From Prevotella micans DSM 21469 = JCM 16134 (GTDB lineage Bacteria; Bacteroidota; Bacteroidia; Bacteroidales; Bacteroidaceae): a stretch of 64,000 bases of DNA. The stretch covers positions 1-64,000 of the forward strand of contig NZ_BAKH01000005.1 of NCBI RefSeq assembly GCF_000614105.1, given 5' to 3'. Every line of letters starts with the position of its first letter. The stretch's first letter is position 1. The notes below the pieces were generated by a model. The model saw only the letters and a program-made list of their open reading frames with translations, did no database searches and was not told where the DNA came from. Shown one piece after another: positions 18,828 to 28,902 of the stretch. The position numbers and the translations under genes are program-made.

Positions 18828-20708
18828 TTATGAATTTGTGACAATGATGTTCATTTGACAATGTTCGCAATCGAAATCCAATTTAAAGCGCCGTCCGTCG
18901 GCCAATTCTAGGAAGAGAGGTTCGCGCCATGAGGGACGGCGGCCACCGTGTCGCAAACAATAGCCGAGCGAATATTTTATGCAGTGCCGGCATTGCATCA
19001 GCAGCGATTCTTTTGTTGTGGGCACGGCGCATTCGAAAGCCGGAGCGGGAGAAGATAATCCCTGACGGCGATAGAATTCGGCAGCTGCACGATTGGAAAT
19101 ATTATAGAGATAGGGATGGCGGTCGTATTCGCTAGCATTAACCGATTCGAACGACTGCGGCCTAATTGTTTTGCGAGTATCTGTTCGATTGACTGCAATA
19201 AGCCTCTTGTCAAGCTCGTCGACGGCTTTGCGGCGTAGCTCAGCCAGAACACTGCTCGGAATAAACAGCTTTTCAACGCTGCTTTCGAGCGTAATATCGT
19301 TGCAGACATAGACGGTGGTGCCGAGTTTAGTAAGTTGGTGTCGAATATTATCAACCTGCGGATGCTGTGCCGATTGATGCTCGAAGTCAACTCTGCCTGA
19401 AGCATAAATGTCAGTCCCGGACACGCGAAGTTTAAGTAGGAATCCATTCTCCGCTAAACATAAGCGCATGTTGAGCGGAATACGTCTACGGGCAGATTGA
19501 GTGCCGAGTAATTTTTCGAAAACATGGTCTTCGTTACGATATAGCGACATGCCACGGCGTAATCTTTTGGGCATTCTGAACGGATAGAGCCTATTACCTA
19601 TAGCCCGATTAATACGGAAACCCTCAAGTATCGGCACAGAATCTGGCCCGTCGCAAACAAAGCACATTCCGTCGCCGTTACTGAAAGCGGCCGTGCCAGC
19701 TACGGTTAACGAATCGCGACCTATTTCCTTGACCCTCCCAACAAATTCGCCGAACGCCTTGGGAGTATCAGGAGAAAAGATATCGGGTTTCCTGCCATCG
19801 AAGAAATAATCCGTGTATCCGCGATTGAACGTACGATTCAAATTAGGTTCGAAGAAATAATCAACTCGACCGAGCGACGCGCGTTTGAATTTGTCAGGAT
19901 GCTGCGCAATAATCTCGTTCAACCGCCTACTATAGGCCGAAACTACATTCTTAACATAAGCCACATCCTTCAACCGCCCCTCTATTTTGAAAGCGCAAGC
20001 CCCGGCGCGCATCAATGTTTCGAGGTTATTTATTTGGTTCATATCCTTAAGCGAAAGCAGATGCCGGGCATGTTCTATAATCTTTCCGTCGGAATCTTTC
20101 AAGTCGAACGCTAACCTGCAGAATTGCGCGCAGGTTCCGCGATTGGCCGACCTTCCGAAACAATGTTGCGAGGCATAGCACACGCCGCTGTAACTCACGC
20201 ACAACGCTCCATGCACAAACACTTCGAGTTCCACATCCGGCACAGCCTTATGGATTGCCATAATTTCAGGAGCCGACAACTCGCGGGCCAGAACAACGCG
20301 TTCGAATCCCAGACCGTTCAGCCAGCGCACCTTATCTGGCGTTCGTGTGTCGCATTGCGTACTGGCATGCAAAGCCATCCTCAGCCCGAGTTTGGAACGG
20401 CATTCGGCTAGCAACCCCATGTCCTGAATGAGTAGTGCATCGGCGCCCGCCTCTTCGAGCTGCTCGATAAGACGGAGCATCTCCGGCATTTCGTTGTCGT
20501 AAACTATTGTGTTCACCGTGACATGCACTTTCGCGCCGAATCGATGGGCATATCGGCACAGCTCCGCAATGTCGTCGACACTATTACCCGCAGCCTGTCT
20601 GGCACCGAATTTCGTAGCTCCGATATACACGGCGTCGGCGCCGTGGTCGATAGCCGCAATGCCGCATTCAATATTCTTGGCCGGAGCCAGAAGTTCGATA
20701 GTCTGCAT
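18828..20708 (-). CDS. Peptidase U32 family protein
   Basis: A 626-residue U32 protein. LLAPAKNIECGIAAIDHGAD begins the TIM-barrel-like core, and FVHGALCVSYSGVCYAS and NRGTCAQFCRLAF carry the conserved cysteine signatures near residues 165-190. The C-terminal extension ends in a Cys-rich patch (CRHCIKYSLGYC and DCEHCQ). U32 members such as RlhA and TrhP act in rRNA or tRNA hydroxylation rather than proteolysis, so an RNA-modification role is likely but inferred. Length matches the long RlhA-like branch. It heads the transcript through the zinc-ribbon protein to the CCA enzyme. Confidence 0.85.
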   Translation of the reverse strand: MQTIELLAPAKNIECGIAAIDHGADAVYIGATKFGARQAAGNSVDDIAELCRYAHRFGAKVHVTVNTIVYDNEMPEMLRLIEQLEEAGADALLIQDMGLLAECRSKLGLRMALHASTQCDTRTPDKVRWLNGLGFERVVLARELSAPEIMAIHKAVPDVELEVFVHGALCVSYSGVCYASQHCFGRSANRGTCAQFCRLAFDLKDSDGKIIEHARHLLSLKDMNQINNLETLMRAGACAFKIEGRLKDVAYVKNVVSAYSRRLNEIIAQHPDKFKRASLGRVDYFFEPNLNRTFNRGYTDYFFDGRKPDIFSPDTPKAFGEFVGRVKEIGRDSLTVAGTAAFSNGDGMCFVCDGPDSVPILEGFRINRAIGNRLYPFRMPKRLRRGMSLYRNEDHVFEKLLGTQSARRRIPLNMRLCLAENGFLLKLRVSGTDIYASGRVDFEHQSAQHPQVDNIRHQLTKLGTTVYVCNDITLESSVEKLFIPSSVLAELRRKAVDELDKRLIAVNRTDTRKTIRPQSFESVNASEYDRHPYLYNISNRAAAEFYRRQGLSSPAPAFECAVPTTKESLLMQCRHCIKYSLGYCLRHGGRRPSWREPLFLELADGRRFKLDFDCEHCQMNIIVTNS

Positions 20709-20830
20709 GGATGAATATTTTCACAGCTTCGCCTTTTCTTTCCTTAGGCTGTTTTCTAACTGAATTGTTAAAAGAAGATGACCAAAACGGCAGAAAAATC
20801 AACTTGGTAACTCGTTGATAATAAAAGACT

Positions 20831-20920
20831 CGGGAGAGTACTAAACTTTCTGCGCAGAAAGTTTAAATTAGATGCGCAGAAAGTTTGAACTTGGTGCGCA
20901 GAAAGTTTTACCGACTCCCG
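20831..20920. repeat. Nested palindrome and 22-bp repeat element
   Basis: A perfect 24-bp palindrome (20842-20865) centred on TGCGCA is followed by two more TGCGCAGAAAGTTT half-sites, so half-sites start at 20851, 20873 and 20895, a 22-bp period. The whole is bracketed by CGGGAG (20831-20836) and CTCCCG, which can pair as an outer stem. It lies between the start of the U32 gene (123 bp away) and the end of cdd, within a gap of about 300 bp that holds nothing else clear. Confidence 0.85.
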
Positions 20921-21006
20921 CATCTACTTCCGCCTGGCTTTAACACAATGGTTACTAAACATTAAAAAACGGATGAATTGTGAGCATCTACTTATTCATG
21001 TTCTTT

Positions 21007-21495
21007 TTAGAGTGTTTCAATCATTGAGTCGCCGATGAACGAAAGCGGTAGTAAATCTTTCACTGAGTTTACGATATAGACCCCCTCAGTGCCGCAAAGA
21101 AGAACTTTCATCGGACGTTTATAACGTTCCTCGATTTCGATGAGCGACTGCCTACACGCTCCGCATGGAGCCACCGGACGAGCTGTAGGCACTCCGTTGT
21201 TTTTGGCTGCAATGGCCAATGCTACGACCGATTGCGACGGGCATTGGGCTTGGGCCGCAAACATGGCCGTCCGTTCGGCACACAAACCGGATGGGAAGGC
21301 GGCGTTCTCCTGATTTGCACCGATGATAATCTCGCCATCTGACAATCTGAGAGCTGCCCCTACGCTGAAATGACTGTAAGGCGAATAGCTGTTTGCCGTT
21401 GCCTGCCGAGCTGCCTCAACAAGTTCGCGGTCGGCTTCCTTGAGTTCATCAACACTACAGAATCCTATTTCTATTTTCAATTCTAAAGTTTTCAT
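21007..21495 (-). CDS. cdd: Cytidine deaminase
   Basis: A 162-residue zinc enzyme converting cytidine and deoxycytidine to uridine forms in pyrimidine salvage. The catalytic motif is CAERTAMFAA (Cys ligand and Glu), with the second zinc pair in PVAPCGACRQ. The ATG at 21495 was preferred over a GTG six bases upstream. It follows the beta-helix lipoprotein stop by 16 bp and is probably co-transcribed with it. Confidence 0.93.
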   Translation of the reverse strand: MKTLELKIEIGFCSVDELKEADRELVEAARQATANSYSPYSHFSVGAALRLSDGEIIIGANQENAAFPSGLCAERTAMFAAQAQCPSQSVVALAIAAKNNGVPTARPVAPCGACRQSLIEIEERYKRPMKVLLCGTEGVYIVNSVKDLLPLSFIGDSMIETL

Positions 21496-21511
21496 GAGCA
21501 CATATCGCTTT

Positions 21512-22969
21512 TTAGTTCTTTATATATTCAAAACATCCCACATCAGGCTTGTTGTCGCGTGTGTGCCCCAGACGGTCGGTTTCGCTGAATCCGCTCCAGA
21601 AATATGCCGAGTCGATTGCGGTCGACACAGAATCGAGCCTGAAATCGTAGAATTGTTTCGCGCCATCAATGTTCCGGAAGTTCTTTGCTCCGCCTCGAAC
21701 CGTGTCAGTCGGCTCCTCCCACCAAACGTAATTCATTTTAGAATAGTCTATCGTTTCTGGGCGCGGAGTTCGGAGAATACAGCGGAAGAAACGATAACCG
21801 GCTGCCACGCCATCTTTCGTTTTTATGTCTATCACGTCGTTAGCTAAACCCGTTACGAGCAAATTATCGCCTTGAAATCGAACGAGCGGATAATCAACCT
21901 CGCCATTACTGTTGCATAGCCTCAGTGCCACGCCTCGCCTACTGTCGAATGGATAGAACTGAGCTATTGTGCAATGAACCATCGCTACGTCCCCGCCCAG
22001 AAAATAAACGCAATCGGCTAGTGTGTTCGTAATTTGCGAGTTACTTACGCTTACGGCGCAATTCGTCGCACGTAACCCATAGCCCTGGCAGTTGTGAATT
22101 GTACTGTAGTTCATTTCAAGCTTCATTCGGCTCACGTCCGACGAATCGCATACTACCCCATCGTAGGCCGAATGAATATCGGCATAAATGATATAATTGT
22201 CGTAGCTCGAGGGGCGGAATCTGATTCCGCGCCATTGTCCGCTCACCCGGTCGTATGGCAAATAACTAAACATTCGGTCGAGCCGGTTGCCACGCAGGAT
22301 CACGTTACCATCGGCTGTTCCAATGATTCGCAGCGAACCGTATACGTCGATTCCCGCATTGTTTGCGAAGTATATTGTTGTGTTAGATGCTATCGTGAGC
22401 CTTACTGCCGAGTCTACCTTTATTCCGCCACGAATCACGATTGGCTTTCCCGATGAAATCATTGTGTCGCGTTTCACAACAAGATTATCAATCAGTTCAG
22501 CATCCCAGCTCCATGCATCGAGATTAATCTTTTGCACTGCTCCGCTCTCTAGGGTGAAAACAAGATTATCTTTCACTCTCTGTGGAGTGGCAAAGTTATT
22601 TCGTGGTGTGGTTAGCTTTACAAACACTTGCAAACTGTCGTTGCGTCTCACCTCCAGACCGCTTGCCTGAAAGCCGTTCTCCTGTTTGAGCGGAATACCG
22701 TCAACGTTCACAGCAAAGCCTGTTTGATTACCGCTTTCGAGTCTTATACTTGCAATTCTCAACCCTTTCCCCCCCCTATTTCTCACCCAGACGGTTTTTG
22801 TGGGCGTTGTGACGGTTGAGAAAGTGGTGTCTAATTTAACAGTATCTGTAGAGAACTCGAGCCGGACAGCAGGATCGACTGTGAATATTTCGTCGCTGTC
22901 GGAACATGCAGTCCAAAGCGTAGCAACGGCTAGTATTACTAAAATGAATTTAATTTGTATTCTTTTCAT
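21512..22969 (-). CDS. Right-handed beta-helix lipoprotein
   Basis: A 485-residue predicted lipoprotein. The ATG at 22969 gives a clean signal with lipobox ATLWTAC (Cys22); the frame is open 7 codons further upstream. Residues about 40-170 form an Ig-like domain. The rest shows short beta-helix rungs (TIASNTTIYFANNAGIDVYG, NYSTIHNCQGYGLRATNC) and ends DVGCFEYIKN, the typical close of Bacteroidales choice-of-anchor/parallel-beta-helix proteins. A carbohydrate-binding or surface role is possible, with no catalytic residues recognised. Confidence 0.75.
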   Translation of the reverse strand: MKRIQIKFILVILAVATLWTACSDSDEIFTVDPAVRLEFSTDTVKLDTTFSTVTTPTKTVWVRNRGGKGLRIASIRLESGNQTGFAVNVDGIPLKQENGFQASGLEVRRNDSLQVFVKLTTPRNNFATPQRVKDNLVFTLESGAVQKINLDAWSWDAELIDNLVVKRDTMISSGKPIVIRGGIKVDSAVRLTIASNTTIYFANNAGIDVYGSLRIIGTADGNVILRGNRLDRMFSYLPYDRVSGQWRGIRFRPSSYDNYIIYADIHSAYDGVVCDSSDVSRMKLEMNYSTIHNCQGYGLRATNCAVSVSNSQITNTLADCVYFLGGDVAMVHCTIAQFYPFDSRRGVALRLCNSNGEVDYPLVRFQGDNLLVTGLANDVIDIKTKDGVAAGYRFFRCILRTPRPETIDYSKMNYVWWEEPTDTVRGGAKNFRNIDGAKQFYDFRLDSVSTAIDSAYFWSGFSETDRLGHTRDNKPDVGCFEYIKN

Positions 22970-23091
22970 CGATTCTCCTAACGCATACACTTACAAATTA
23001 TTGCTTCGGCATTTTATTCAGATGAAATACCCAAATCATTTGATTTAATATTTGCGGAACTTCCACAAGACCAAAACCTTTTGGTTTTACT

Positions 23092-24375
23092 CTACAACCT
23101 ATTAGTCTTGCCTGAATAGAATACATGTGCTGCGGCAAGAACAGGTAAACCGAGCAAAGTTACAATTATAAAGAACTGACGATATCCGATGTACTCCTCC
23201 AAAATACCGGCAATGAGTGAACCGAGAAATATCGAGAAAGCAATCAAGGATATCGCAAAGGAATGAGAAAACATGGCACGCGAACTAGAAGATATTTCAA
23301 AAACAATGGTGGTATAGACCATTATGCCGAAACCCAAACATAATTGCTCAACGAACATACAGCTATTGATGAGCCACAACGACGAGGTAAAACTATAACT
23401 AAGGTAGATATATAGCGCTTTTGGTAATGTAATAGCCAACGCCATTGGCCAGAAACTTCGACGCAAGCCCTGGATTCGAATTGCTCGAGCACCAAGGATA
23501 ATGCCGATTATCAAAGAGAATGTTCCAACCGTTCCAAGTACGAGAGCAATCTCCTGAGGCGACAAACTTAAACCGCCATTACTTCCCGGATCAATGAGAA
23601 ACAGCGGTACAACACGCGAAAACATACTTTCAGGAAGAATGAAAACAAAAAGAGCCACGAGAAGCATATTATTCTGCCTCGCAAGGAGGTTTATCCTGGC
23701 TTTTAAACGGAACTGCAAACTTTTCCAGGCCGAATGCGATGGCATGTCGACCGGATGCGGAAGAAAAACAATATGAAAAATAAGCAACACCAACATTATC
23801 GCGGAAACAATATGGAATGCGGCCGTCCACGACGACTGAATAGTACGATTGATAACCTCCAAATTACCAGCTACCATTGCCGGAAGAGCAAACAACACCG
23901 CAATAGACATCAGACAAATCACGGTTCGAATGATTATGCTTGCCCGCCGTTGTCGGCGCACCGTCGAAAGACGATAGAAATACTTTATGGCAACCGAATG
24001 GATTTCGCCGGCCGTGACTATCGCTACTAACAGAAATACAGAAATCGGCAACCAAAATCGGGAGTAGAGAGCTAATGCCAATATCTCGACTGCAACAATC
24101 ACAGCAAGCTCGGTTAAAATAATCCATCTACGCTTCGTACCATACCACACCACAACTCGTTCGAGCAAAGGACGCAAAGCAATGGGTAGAAAACAGAGCG
24201 CACTTACAAACGAAATTGCACTGTTCGAAAGTCCCATTCGATTGAAAAACACAATTGCAGTAAAAAATACCGTGACATATGGCACACCGCAAGCTAAGTA
24301 AAGCGGTAAACTCCACAACCAATTGCTTTTCCGCCAGCCGGCGATTGGGATTCCATTAATTATTTTATCGTTCAT
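23092..24375 (-). CDS. AmpG-like MFS permease
   Basis: A 427-residue transporter with about 12 hydrophobic helices. SLPLYLACGVPYVTVFFTAI and the basic loop WYGTKRRW between helices 2 and 3 fit the PAT/AmpG-like MFS branch. The ATG at 24375 lies 2 bp after the stop of the fusion gene containing a SpoIID domain, so the two are translationally linked. AmpG imports anhydro-muropeptides in other bacteria. A wall-fragment recycling role is inferred from this context and is not proven. Confidence 0.75.
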   Translation of the reverse strand: MNDKIINGIPIAGWRKSNWLWSLPLYLACGVPYVTVFFTAIVFFNRMGLSNSAISFVSALCFLPIALRPLLERVVVWYGTKRRWIILTELAVIVAVEILALALYSRFWLPISVFLLVAIVTAGEIHSVAIKYFYRLSTVRRQRRASIIIRTVICLMSIAVLFALPAMVAGNLEVINRTIQSSWTAAFHIVSAIMLVLLIFHIVFLPHPVDMPSHSAWKSLQFRLKARINLLARQNNMLLVALFVFILPESMFSRVVPLFLIDPGSNGGLSLSPQEIALVLGTVGTFSLIIGIILGARAIRIQGLRRSFWPMALAITLPKALYIYLSYSFTSSLWLINSCMFVEQLCLGFGIMVYTTIVFEISSSSRAMFSHSFAISLIAFSIFLGSLIAGILEEYIGYRQFFIIVTLLGLPVLAAAHVFYSGKTNRL

Positions 24376-24377
24376 GG

Positions 24378-27300
24378 TCAATATTGCCTGTCTATCGTGG
24401 TGTCGGAATAATAATGTGCCAGAATTTCGTGGTATTTATAACCTTTTTCGCCCATCACGGCAGCACCTATTTGACATAGACCAACACCATGTCCCCAACC
24501 GGCTCCGTGAAATACGAATCGTGAGGGGATACCGTCGACCGTTTCGAGTGCGTCGACAACAAACGCCGAACTGTAAAGATGGGTTTCGCTTAAAGCACGA
24601 CGAATCTCGAGCTCTTTTCCGATGATAAACGTACGATTAGATCCTACAATTTTCAGTCGGCTTATACGACCGCTTCGCCCTCGCTCAAGCGGAATAAGTT
24701 CGCGAATAGTCCCAAAATCTATTCCAGTTTTACGTTTGATTAGGCCGATAGTTCGCTTTGCTCGATTGTAAATCTCCACCTGTAAAAATCAGGCGTTTCC
24801 TGATCATAGTCATTAAGTACCTGTTGCAGTACTTCCTTGTTTTTAGTGTTGCAAAAAGCCTCAGGTTCGGCAAGAATCCATCGGCGCGCCTCGTCTTCGC
24901 GAGTCAGATTGGGCAGGTCGCCAGCTACAGATTTGTCGGCTACAGCTGTAAGGTAAGGCTTATGAATATTCTCCCAACAGTAAGAATATTCCTCCGTTGC
25001 GCCGCCGCAACATTTACTGAAACGCGCATCGCACAATTCACCATCATGCATCAACACTTGTCCACGCGTCAATTCCACAGCCTCGGCCACTCGCCGGTTA
25101 CTAGCTTTGGTTATACCTTGATAGCGCTGGCAATGGTCGTCGGCACACACGTCAAAGAACTTATGGTCGTCGCGATCATACCATTTTGTCAACTCATCCT
25201 CGGTACACTGCTCGGTTGTTTTCGTGCCGTTTCGCTTACCTATCTGTGCCATTATCCAGCTGCGCGAAATCACGGCGTGAGCTTTGAGGAGTTCAGTTGA
25301 AGCGGTTGCACTCATTTCGCTCGAAATAACACTCACGAGATATTTTTCGATTTCCACATCGTTCACAGCACAAATACGGTTGTTATCCACTATCAGCCGA
25401 AGTGCACCGCAGAAGGTTTGCGATTCGTGCCGCTGCCAATGGAATTCTTTACCAATGACGACATCATTGAGCTTGAATGAGCTTTCAGGAGAGTCGGGCC
25501 GAAAGATTATTTCCTTGCTTATCTGCTTCTGCCATTCGATTCCGCCGTTTGTGAATACAACCTTATGCGAACCGCTTATCTTGACCCCATCAACAGTGTA
25601 ACAGCCATTGAGAGTAAAGCTGATTTCAGATGCACTCATTATACCTACGGCTACAATTGGTTCATTTCTTTTTATTTGTTCGACTAAGCGTGCCATTTTG
25701 CTTTCCGAAAGACTCACTTCCTGCAATATATTCGTAGCAAGTTCTTCGGTGAGACGTTCAAAATCTGTTTGACGCGGCGTGATGAGCAGCCCGCCCATAT
25801 CGAGCGCACCCGGACTCACAAGCAGTTGTTCAGAACCCTCGGAATAATAACAATCAGGCCGATGTTTCGCCCGCGGAAACACAACTGTGAACTGTACTCC
25901 CAACTGACGCCAGGCTACAATATTCATCATCGGTTCAATGTTGTCGGCAGGCCATGGAAGCACATAATAGACTCGCTTGAACAAACGTTTGAAACTCTCC
26001 TCGTTCTTGCTTTTAACTAGTAACGCCGGACAAACATATCCCTTAACTCGGGCGATATATTCATCGCTCCCGAGTTCGAATATACGCTGTAGATTATAGG
26101 CCTTTTCACATGCCAACTGAATAGGTAGAACCAGTCCGCTCCCAGCCTGCAAATGCAGATGGTCGGGCGCACTGGCTCCGCATTTCGGCCCGTTGTAAAA
26201 CACTATCGTTTCGGGATAAGCGTTGAGGAAACGATTAATCGTGACATAGCTGTCCGCAATTCTCTGCGGCTGATGATTCCGTGACGGTAGAGTGAAATGC
26301 ATCGGTAAAATGGGGAACGGATTAATAAGAATGTCGAACTGCTCATCGAACTCCAGCTTCATCTGTTCAGTCGGTCTGTTTTCCTCACAAAGGAAGCATG
26401 GGCGTGCCTCTATTGCAGCTTTGTTTATCTTGGCGCCAGTGCTTGTAATTCTTCCTGGATTGAATTGAACAGAAAGCATCCCCAGCTGTCGCGTTTGTAC
26501 GTTTTTAAGTTCATTGAATCGCCTGGCCGCGTCGGGCCAACGCCGAAATTGTTCGCTAGCGAATCGTTGCAATACCGAACAACCTAGTCTCTGTCTCTGG
26601 CGAGCGAATATTTCAATTGTGCGTAGCCGATCCTTATAAAGATTGTTTGCGTTGATTTTGTCGATACTTAGAGCTGCATCGCTATTGCCACTCCATCGTC
26701 GACAGAGATATAACTCATCATAAATTCGCCCGATTCTATGACTTCGGCAAATCGCCAATCCCATGGCATAGTCCTCGCCATAGCTCGTATTCGGGAATCC
26801 AATCTTGCGAGCAAGCGGAGTGAAGAATGCTCGCGGTGCACCGAGTCCATTTATGCGAAGGGCATTATTACAGCCGTTAGCTTCTGTCCATTCGTCGTGA
26901 CTGATGAGTCCGGGTGGCAGTGTTTCAAGCTGAAAGTTGCACATTCGATAGCTGCCGATAATCATGCCCGACTGTTGTTCATGAAAGGCATCGACAATGG
27001 TCTGCAACGTCGCAGACGATGAATAGAGGTCGTCGCTGTCGAGCTGCACTGCAAAGCGTCCGCATCGCTTGTCGGCCAACGCCACATTCCAGCATCCACC
27101 TATCCCGAGGTCGTTTCTACCGGGTATAATGTGCACAAGCTTCGTATTCTCAGCTGCCAGTCTAGCCAGAATATCCGTTGTCCCGTCAGTTGAATGATTA
27201 TCCACAACGATAACATTATACTCGAATTTAGTTTCCTGCTCGAGAGCCGATTTCACCGCATCTGTAATGGTATGCTCGCGGTTATAAACAGGAATAATCA

Positions 27301-28063
27301 CCGACGCCTCTACCGGGAACTCCTCCGTATCGAAGTTGGGCGATTTATATTTAGTTGTGTCTACCAGCGCCCCAATTTCGGCCAGATGATTCGTCACCAC
27401 ACGTTCCATCTCGAGCTGGACCTGCTTGTTATGCGGATTCACATAGTCGAACTGCTTCTCGCCGCTCGTCCGGAGGTCATACTCCTCTTCGGTGTAAAGA
27501 AATTCGTTGAGATGCACCAGTTCCCCCCGACGGCTAAGAAACAGCCGAAGGTCGAACCATCCGGCGTGCGCATAATCGGTTTCTTGCCGAGCATATTCAT
27601 GTAGATAATCAGCCCGAATCAAAACCACCGATCCGAAGTCAAAGTCGTCGCGCACACTTCCAGGCTGATAATCTATGACCGGATGAGCCATCCTTTCACC
27701 GCCCTTTATGGAATAATAGTCGGCATAAACCATTGCTGCACCCGACGCTACTGCCACCTGTAGCATCCGCTCCACTGCACGATAGCCCATCACAATCGGT
27801 GTTGTTCTGAGGAACAGCATAGCATAATCGCCCATTGTTTCGTGAGCGATGGTTCTCATCGTAACCGATGACAGCAGTCCATCGACCGTCATTACATTAG
27901 GCATATCTTCTGCCTGGCTATCTGTGAGAGTCGCCATTTCCCCGTTTGTGAGAATATTCAGTCGACCAACAGTGTCACAACCGCTCATTTCTTTAATTAC
28001 ATTCTCCGCCTGCTCCCTACTAACGCAAGGCACGAAGCAATCTATTTTTTTTTCGCAATTCAT
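24378..28063 (-). CDS. Glycosyltransferase - DUF4922/HIT-like - SpoIID fusion (one frameshift)
   Basis: About 1228 residues once one base is restored near 24744 (TCGGCCTAATC to TCGGCCCTAATC), which joins [14 protein letters not shown] to [11 protein letters not shown]. Residues 1-230 are a degenerate GT-A-like module. Residues about 250-500 are a GT2 domain ([32 protein letters not shown]). Residues about 520-790 are a DUF4922/HIT-like nucleotidyltransferase-fold region with the triad DHLHLQAG near 635. Residues about 800-1228 are a SpoIID/LytB domain ([39 protein letters not shown]). Several steps of wall or nucleotide-sugar metabolism seem to be fused. There is no signal peptide, which is odd for SpoIID. 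Confidence 0.8.
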
Positions 28064-28094
28064 TTGGTTTTCGATTTTTCTAATCTTATGCGTG

Positions 28095-28102
28095 CAAAGG
28101 TA
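28095..28102 (-). promoter_or_regulatory. -7 box of the GT-HIT-SpoIID / MFS operon
   Basis: TACCTTTG on the minus strand matches TAnnTTTG and lies 31 bp before the ATG at 28063. No good -33 element was found. Confidence 0.5.
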
Positions 28103-28319
28103 AACAACTAAAGAAATTCCAGTCCTGCCCTCTTCATTCCCAATCAGTCATTAAGAAATAAGACGGTATCCGCGCCTCTCATCCATATTCGACACGTGTC
28201 CGGCGAACTCAAAACACTTCATGTCGTGAAGCCGTACAATTCCAACATCCCTTATTCTCATATTTCTATCTATCCGGTTAACGCGACCTTGCTTGCATGC
28301 CATTCGACAGACGTAGAAA

Positions 28320-28613
28320 CCAAATATTATGTCTTTCTGCAAGTGAATATCGATATAAAACATACTCAATATGTATTTCTGCAAATGAATATTGACACAA
28401 ACCATACTCGATATGTATTTCTGCAAGTGAATATTGACACAAACCATACTCAATATGTATTTCTGCAAGTAAATATTGATATAAAACATACTCAATATGT
28501 ATTTCTGCAAGTGAATATTGATATAAAACATACTCGATATGTATTTCTGCAAGTGAATATTGACATAAAACATACTATGATGTATTTCTGCAAGTAAATA
28601 TCGACATAAAATA
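28320..28613. repeat. 42-bp tandem array (7 units)
   Basis: TTTCTGC anchors fall at 28334, 28376, 28418, 28460, 28502, 28544 and 28585: five exact 42-bp steps and a last one of 41. Each unit contains AATATTGA...TCAATATG-type inverted arms around ATAAAACATAC. Variation is limited to a few positions. The first and last units are the most diverged. It sits between the promoters of two divergent genes. Confidence 0.93.
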
Positions 28614-28838
28614 CTCTTCTGACCCCTTTAGCTCGTATAATAAACCTAGACTTTAATCGCGTTAACCAGAAAAACGCCGAGAAATGATGAGCCACAGAAT
28701 GAGGGACGGTCTCTCACCCCGTCAATCAACGTAAACTCGGCACAGAGACTATATATAAATGTGTCTTAACCTATCTAAAATCTTAATTAGAGATTCCGCA
28801 TAAACAAAACATAAGGAAATCTTGGTCGACATAAACAC

Positions 28839-28868
28839 TTTGACTATTTTCGCGCCGTAATAATTTAC
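28839..28868 (+). promoter_or_regulatory. Candidate promoter of the large secreted protein
   Basis: TTTG (28839-28842) and TAATTTAC (28861-28868) are 18 bp apart and lie 35 bp before the ATG at 28903. The -7 box departs from TAnnTTTG at its last two positions, so this is moderate evidence only. Confidence 0.4.
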
Positions 28869-28902
28869 ACAATCTTAATTATCAATTTTATTCCAACACA
28901 AC

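Larger units (their letters stand above)
28103..28902. other. Divergent intergenic region
   Basis: About 800 bp between two divergently transcribed genes. It holds the 42-bp array at 28320-28613 and a candidate plus-strand promoter at 28839-28868. Otherwise it is AT-rich with no gene. Frames open across the array on both strands exist because the period is a multiple of three. Confidence 0.7.

Noticed and set aside
28151-28597. Open frames of 133-140 codons on both strands across the 28.3 kb array
   Set aside because: They consist of a 14-residue repeat created by a 42-bp period. Both strands are equally open and neither has a signal or a supported start, so coding is not the simplest reading.
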